64,000 nt of DNA from Anabaena sp051781005. GTDB taxonomy: Bacteria > Cyanobacteriota > Cyanobacteriia > Cyanobacteriales > Nostocaceae. The notes beneath the pieces are model-generated. The model saw only the letters and a list, made by a program, of their open reading frames with translations, made no database searches and was not told the origin of the DNA. Shown here piece by piece: positions 61,218 to 64,000 of this stretch (positions within the stretch are counted from its first letter, which is position 1; each line of letters opens with the position of its first letter). Location of the stretch: contig NZ_JBPWOA010000032.1 in assembly GCF_051781005.1 (NCBI RefSeq), forward strand, positions 124,001 through 188,000, read 5' to 3'. A program made the translations under genes and the position numbers.

Positions 61218-62318
61218 TTAAGCCGTGCGAAAACGTGCCAATTCTTCACCAGTTTTCGCATCATGGGCGTGAACAGTACACACCAAACAGGAATCAAAAG
61301 AACGGGCTACGTGACCTACTTCTACAGGGTCTGTGGGGTCTTGAATAGGTGTTCCTACTAAGGCTTCTTCAATGGGGCCGCGTTGTCCTGCACCGTCACG
61401 GGGGCCGATATTCCAAGTACCGGGGGCAATAACTTGGTATTGTTTAATTTTGCCTTTTTCAATTTCTACCCAGTGACATAATGCACCTCTAGCTGCTTCC
61501 GTTGCACCCCAGCCTTTACCATCTTTTTCTTCAGGTTTGATATACCAGGGGTCGTTTAATTTGAACTCTCTTAAACAGCGTTCAGCTTGACGATATAACT
61601 TGACAAGTTCATGAACTCGTGCTAGTTGGCGGATATGAACACTTGCACCACCCATTTTCTTGAAGGTGTCGAGAATGAAGGGGTCGTAGTGTTGCCAAGA
61701 TTCGCCATGTGTGCCACCTGCGACTAATTGACGGGCTAAGGGGCCGGCTTCTAAACGTCCTAAGTCTTGGTGAAGGACTGCACTAGACCAGGAATATGCA
61801 CCTTCAAAGTCTTTATTATTGTTAGCAATAGGGTTTGTAGTGCGATCGCTCGGATGAATATCTTCCGTCCCCTCATCATACCAAGAGCGGGTTGTATTTT
61901 CACGGATAAAAGATTCATTAATCAAGGAATGAGTATCACTGAAACTATCGTAAACACCGTTTTTCATAATTACGGCGGCGTTACGTCCCTCAATTGTGGG
62001 TTTATTATATTTATCCTCATGGGGAATATAACCCCAAGTCACATATTTACCCACACCAGCACCAAATCGATCTAAACCGATATCCAAACCCATGCGCCAA
62101 TATAAACCCAAGTCAGATTCTCGATGTTTAATATCTTGATTCAACCATTTAATAAAATCCTCATAAGATTGAATTTCTTCATATCTTTCTAAAGAACATC
62201 CTAGCCAAACAGGTTCTAACCAATTAGTGCGGAAATATTCCAGAATTGCCCAGGCGCGGGTAATATCCGTTAAAGTGGGGGCGCACATCACACCACCAGG
62301 CACCATATAACTGCTATG
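61218..62318 (-). CDS. hupL: Uptake hydrogenase large subunit, C-terminal part (split by hupL element)
   Basis: The visible segment encodes HSSYMVPGGVMCAPTLTDIT onwards for about 366 residues, ending RSFDSCLVCTVHAHDAKTGE and ELARFRTA. The CxxC of DSCLVC supplies two nickel ligands, and the family is cleaved after the His of that motif by HupW. The N-terminal third, with the first CxxC, is missing here: the reading frame hits the 16-bp recombination site and then runs into a stop codon. So this is the 3' half of hupL in its vegetative, interrupted form; excision in heterocysts would rebuild the gene. HupL oxidises H2 made by nitrogenase. Confidence 0.95.
   Translation of the reverse strand, partial: HSSYMVPGGVMCAPTLTDITRAWAILEYFRTNWLEPVWLGCSLERYEEIQSYEDFIKWLNQDIKHRESDLGLYWRMGLDIGLDRFGAGVGKYVTWGYIPHEDKYNKPTIEGRNAAVIMKNGVYDSFSDTHSLINESFIRENTTRSWYDEGTEDIHPSDRTTNPIANNNKDFEGAYSWSSAVLHQDLGRLEAGPLARQLVAGGTHGESWQHYDPFILDTFKKMGGASVHIRQLARVHELVKLYRQAERCLREFKLNDPWYIKPEEKDGKGWGATEAARGALCHWVEIEKGKIKQYQVIAPGTWNIGPRDGAGQRGPIEEALVGTPIQDPTDPVEVGHVARSFDSCLVCTVHAHDAKTGEELARFRTA
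62303..62318 (-). other. 16-bp recombination site of the hupL element
   Basis: On the minus strand it reads CATAGCAGTTATATGG, which differs by one base from the site I recall for the hupL element of Anabaena PCC 7120 (CACAGCAGTTATATGG). It codes HSSYMV of HupL. The partner copy should be at the other end of the element, beyond the window. Confidence 0.85.
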
Positions 62319-62433
62319 ACAACAGGTGATATGCTGTAAATATTCCTGAGTAACTTATTTTTCAGGTAATTTTGCTCAGTGATAACATTTTATTTTCACT
62401 ATTTCAGTTTATAAATAAGGGAATATTTAGGGA

Positions 62434-63894
62434 ATGAGTCAGCAAAATCAGGGTAATTGCGAGGAGACATATTCCACATCTACACAGGAATATGCAAATG
62501 CAGACTCAAGCGACTGGTTTGCAGATATGTTTGCAGATTTTGAGCCGCAGAACACCACAGACGGCAGCTATAGGGGAACAATGGCGAAAATAAAAGCAAC
62601 GGAATTACAGTATCAAGCAGTTTTTGAACAGAAGTTAGTCGAAGCCAATACTAATTTAAAAAGGGAGAGAATAAGAGTTAGTATTAAACAAACTGGAAAT
62701 TCTCTCCAATTACGAGCTACCCTACCGTTAAAACCAGGTGATCAAAGTGTAGGTAAACAGAAAAAACAGTATGATTTATCTCTAGGGATACCCGCAAATT
62801 TAGAGGGATTAAAAACAGCCATTGAAGAAAGTTATGAGTTGGGTAAATTAATTGCTCGTCATACCTTCCAGTGGAATGAGAAATATTTAGGAATTAAATC
62901 GAGAGAGAAGCAAGAAATCAAAACAATTGGGGAATTATTAGATACATTTGAGGAGAAATATTATCAAACCCGTCAGAAAACTATAACTAGTCAAAATACT
63001 TTTCCTAATTATATATCTGTAATTAAAAGAAACTTTCCTCTCACCCATTTAGCCACAAAAGAAAATTTTGAGGAAATCATTAATTCAGTTCAGGGTAATA
63101 AAAAGAATGAATTAATTGCGGTAACTTCGGTTTTGATTAAAACCTTTAATTTAGGATTTCAACTCGATGTCAAACGAGATCATGTTACTCCTGCTTATCG
63201 AGAAATACCTGAAGATGAAAAAATCATATCTGCTTTTGAACTGTTTAAAAAATTCGCCCTCAACCGCAAAAATACAAACATTAGTGATGAAATAGACACC
63301 TGGGAAATGTGGCGTTGGGTATATGGAATGTTAGCGACTTATGGGTTAAGACCAAGGGAATTATTTGTACAACCAGATATTAATTGGTGGATGTCTGCCC
63401 AAAATATAGACCATACTTGGAAAGTGAATAAAAATACCAAAACTGGATATAGAGAAGTTATTCCTTTTGTACCTGAATGGATAGAATTATTTGATTTAAA
63501 AAATCCCAAACCATTAAAGATTTTAGAGAAAAAAGTTGCAAAAATCGCATCTGTACAAAATATTAATTGGATGCGAAGAGATATATCCAGATGGTTTAGA
63601 AAAGTGGGAATTGAGTTTCAACCTTATGATTTACGGCATGGTTGTGCAATTCGAGCGCATCTTCAGGGAATACCGATTAAAGCCGCAGCAGATAATTTAG
63701 GTCATACTGTTGATGAACATACAAAGACTTATCAAAGATGGTTTGGGATTGAAAATAGGAAAAAAGCCTTTGGTGAGGTAATTAGTCAAAGGTCGTTAAT
63801 TGAGTTGCAGAAGAATGAGATTTTGACGCTAAGGATGGAGAATGAAAGGTTAAGGTTGGAAGTTGAAAAGTTGAAATTTTCGGAGAATGTCTAA
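62434..63894 (+). CDS. xisC: Tyrosine recombinase XisC (hupL element excisase)
   Basis: The 486-residue protein has the C-terminal tyrosine-recombinase residues: Arg306 in TYGLRPREL, Arg401-His402 in YDLRHGCAIRAH, His424 in NLGHT and Tyr433 in TKTYQRWF. The N-terminal half is long and charged, as in XisA/XisC. It lies 115 bases inside the element next to the 16-bp site. It excises the element in differentiating heterocysts, joining hupL. The identification as XisC rests on position and site; the XisA paralogue is very similar. A coiled coil of heptads (LRMENERLRLEVEKLKF) ends the protein. Confidence 0.92.
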   Translation: MSQQNQGNCEETYSTSTQEYANADSSDWFADMFADFEPQNTTDGSYRGTMAKIKATELQYQAVFEQKLVEANTNLKRERIRVSIKQTGNSLQLRATLPLKPGDQSVGKQKKQYDLSLGIPANLEGLKTAIEESYELGKLIARHTFQWNEKYLGIKSREKQEIKTIGELLDTFEEKYYQTRQKTITSQNTFPNYISVIKRNFPLTHLATKENFEEIINSVQGNKKNELIAVTSVLIKTFNLGFQLDVKRDHVTPAYREIPEDEKIISAFELFKKFALNRKNTNISDEIDTWEMWRWVYGMLATYGLRPRELFVQPDINWWMSAQNIDHTWKVNKNTKTGYREVIPFVPEWIELFDLKNPKPLKILEKKVAKIASVQNINWMRRDISRWFRKVGIEFQPYDLRHGCAIRAHLQGIPIKAAADNLGHTVDEHTKTYQRWFGIENRKKAFGEVISQRSLIELQKNEILTLRMENERLRLEVEKLKFSENV

Positions 63895-64000
63895 CAATCC
63901 AGAGGACTGCGAACAGCTTGACCACCACGGTTAAGGACGTGAGTATAAATCATGGTTGTTTTGATATCCTTGTATCCGAGTAGTTCCTGATGGTAAAAAC
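63891..64000 (-). CDS. Integron-integrase-like tyrosine recombinase, C-terminal end
   Basis: The last 36 codons on the minus strand read FYHQELLGYKDIKTTMIYTH followed by VLNRGGQAVRSPLDC and a TAG that overlaps the xisC stop. This is the end of IntI-type recombinases, whose usual form is LLGHxDVxTTMIYTHVLxxGxxGVRSPLD, with the nucleophilic Tyr in TMIYTH. The family His of LGH is Tyr here. The rest of the gene, and whether it is intact, lies outside the window. Confidence 0.75.
   Translation of the reverse strand, partial: FYHQELLGYKDIKTTMIYTHVLNRGGQAVRSPLDC

Larger units (their letters stand above)
62303..64000. mobile_element. hupL element (programmed excision element), one end
   Basis: From the 16-bp site to the right edge of the window the DNA is the start of the element that interrupts hupL. 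It encodes the excision recombinase XisC next to the site, as in PCC 7120, and then the tail of a second recombinase on the opposite strand. The known hupL element is about 10 kb, so most of it lies outside. Confidence 0.88.

Noticed and set aside
61218..62306. hupL as an ordinary pseudogene
   Set aside because: The break falls exactly at the known type of 16-bp recombination site with xisC beside it, so it is a programmed interruption.

Overview
This window comes from a filamentous, heterocyst-forming, nitrogen-fixing cyanobacterium (Nostocales type). The evidence is a complete apcE-apcABC allophycocyanin cluster, an atp operon in the cyanobacterial order with a b/b' pair, many HIP1 sites (GCGATCGC), a cyanobacterial tmRNA tag, and above all an uptake-hydrogenase gene (hupL) split by a developmentally excised element that carries xisC. 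The DNA is AT-rich and full of small dispersed repeats. The genus cannot be fixed from sequence alone.

Layout. 0-5 kb: start of glgA (glycogen synthase), three small double-glycine-leader-type peptide genes, and a phosphoketolase/transketolase-family enzyme. 5-10 kb: an accessory island with a TIR-like protein, several toxin-antitoxin modules (ParDE, a decayed VapBC-type pair, RelE, an addiction-module/ParE pair) and a Uma2 protein, interspersed with five copies of a local repeat. 10-17 kb: HAD hydrolase, 4-hydroxyphenylpyruvate dioxygenase, SDR enzyme, NYN/OST-HTH protein, VOC protein and a DUF1838-like protein. 17.6-18.9 kb: a CRISPR array of 18 repeats without cas genes nearby. 19-28 kb: pentapeptide protein, a hyuB-Uma2-hyuA-LD-carboxypeptidase cluster, small conserved genes. 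28.5-34.9 kb: the ATP synthase operon (atp1, a, c, b', b, delta, alpha, gamma) with heptad repeats in its spacers. 35-41 kb: methyltransferase, a truncated VWA gene, an unrecognised winged-helix plus P-loop ATPase/nuclease pair, and loose toxin/immunity genes. 41.8-47.1 kb: phycobilisome core genes. 47-50 kb: HicAB with a DUF4365-like nuclease, then a DUF433/PIN-like pair. 50-55.8 kb: moeB, an MFS transporter, recA (with a LexA-box-like site) and ssrA. 56-58 kb: flavin reductase and an IS110-type transposase broken by a 56-bp palindromic insertion. 58.7-64 kb: FtsH protease, a membrane protein, the hupL 3' part, its 16-bp recombination site, xisC, and the tail of an integron-integrase-like recombinase.

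How it fits together. Core energy and photosynthesis functions (ATP synthase, phycobilisome core, FtsH, carbon metabolism) alternate with accessory DNA made of defence or conflict genes and miniature repeats. The points most worth following are the hupL element carrying a second recombinase of IntI type, the winged-helix/ATPase-nuclease pair at 37-39 kb, and the small GG-leader peptide family at 1.3-2.4 kb, which has duplicated upstream sequences.
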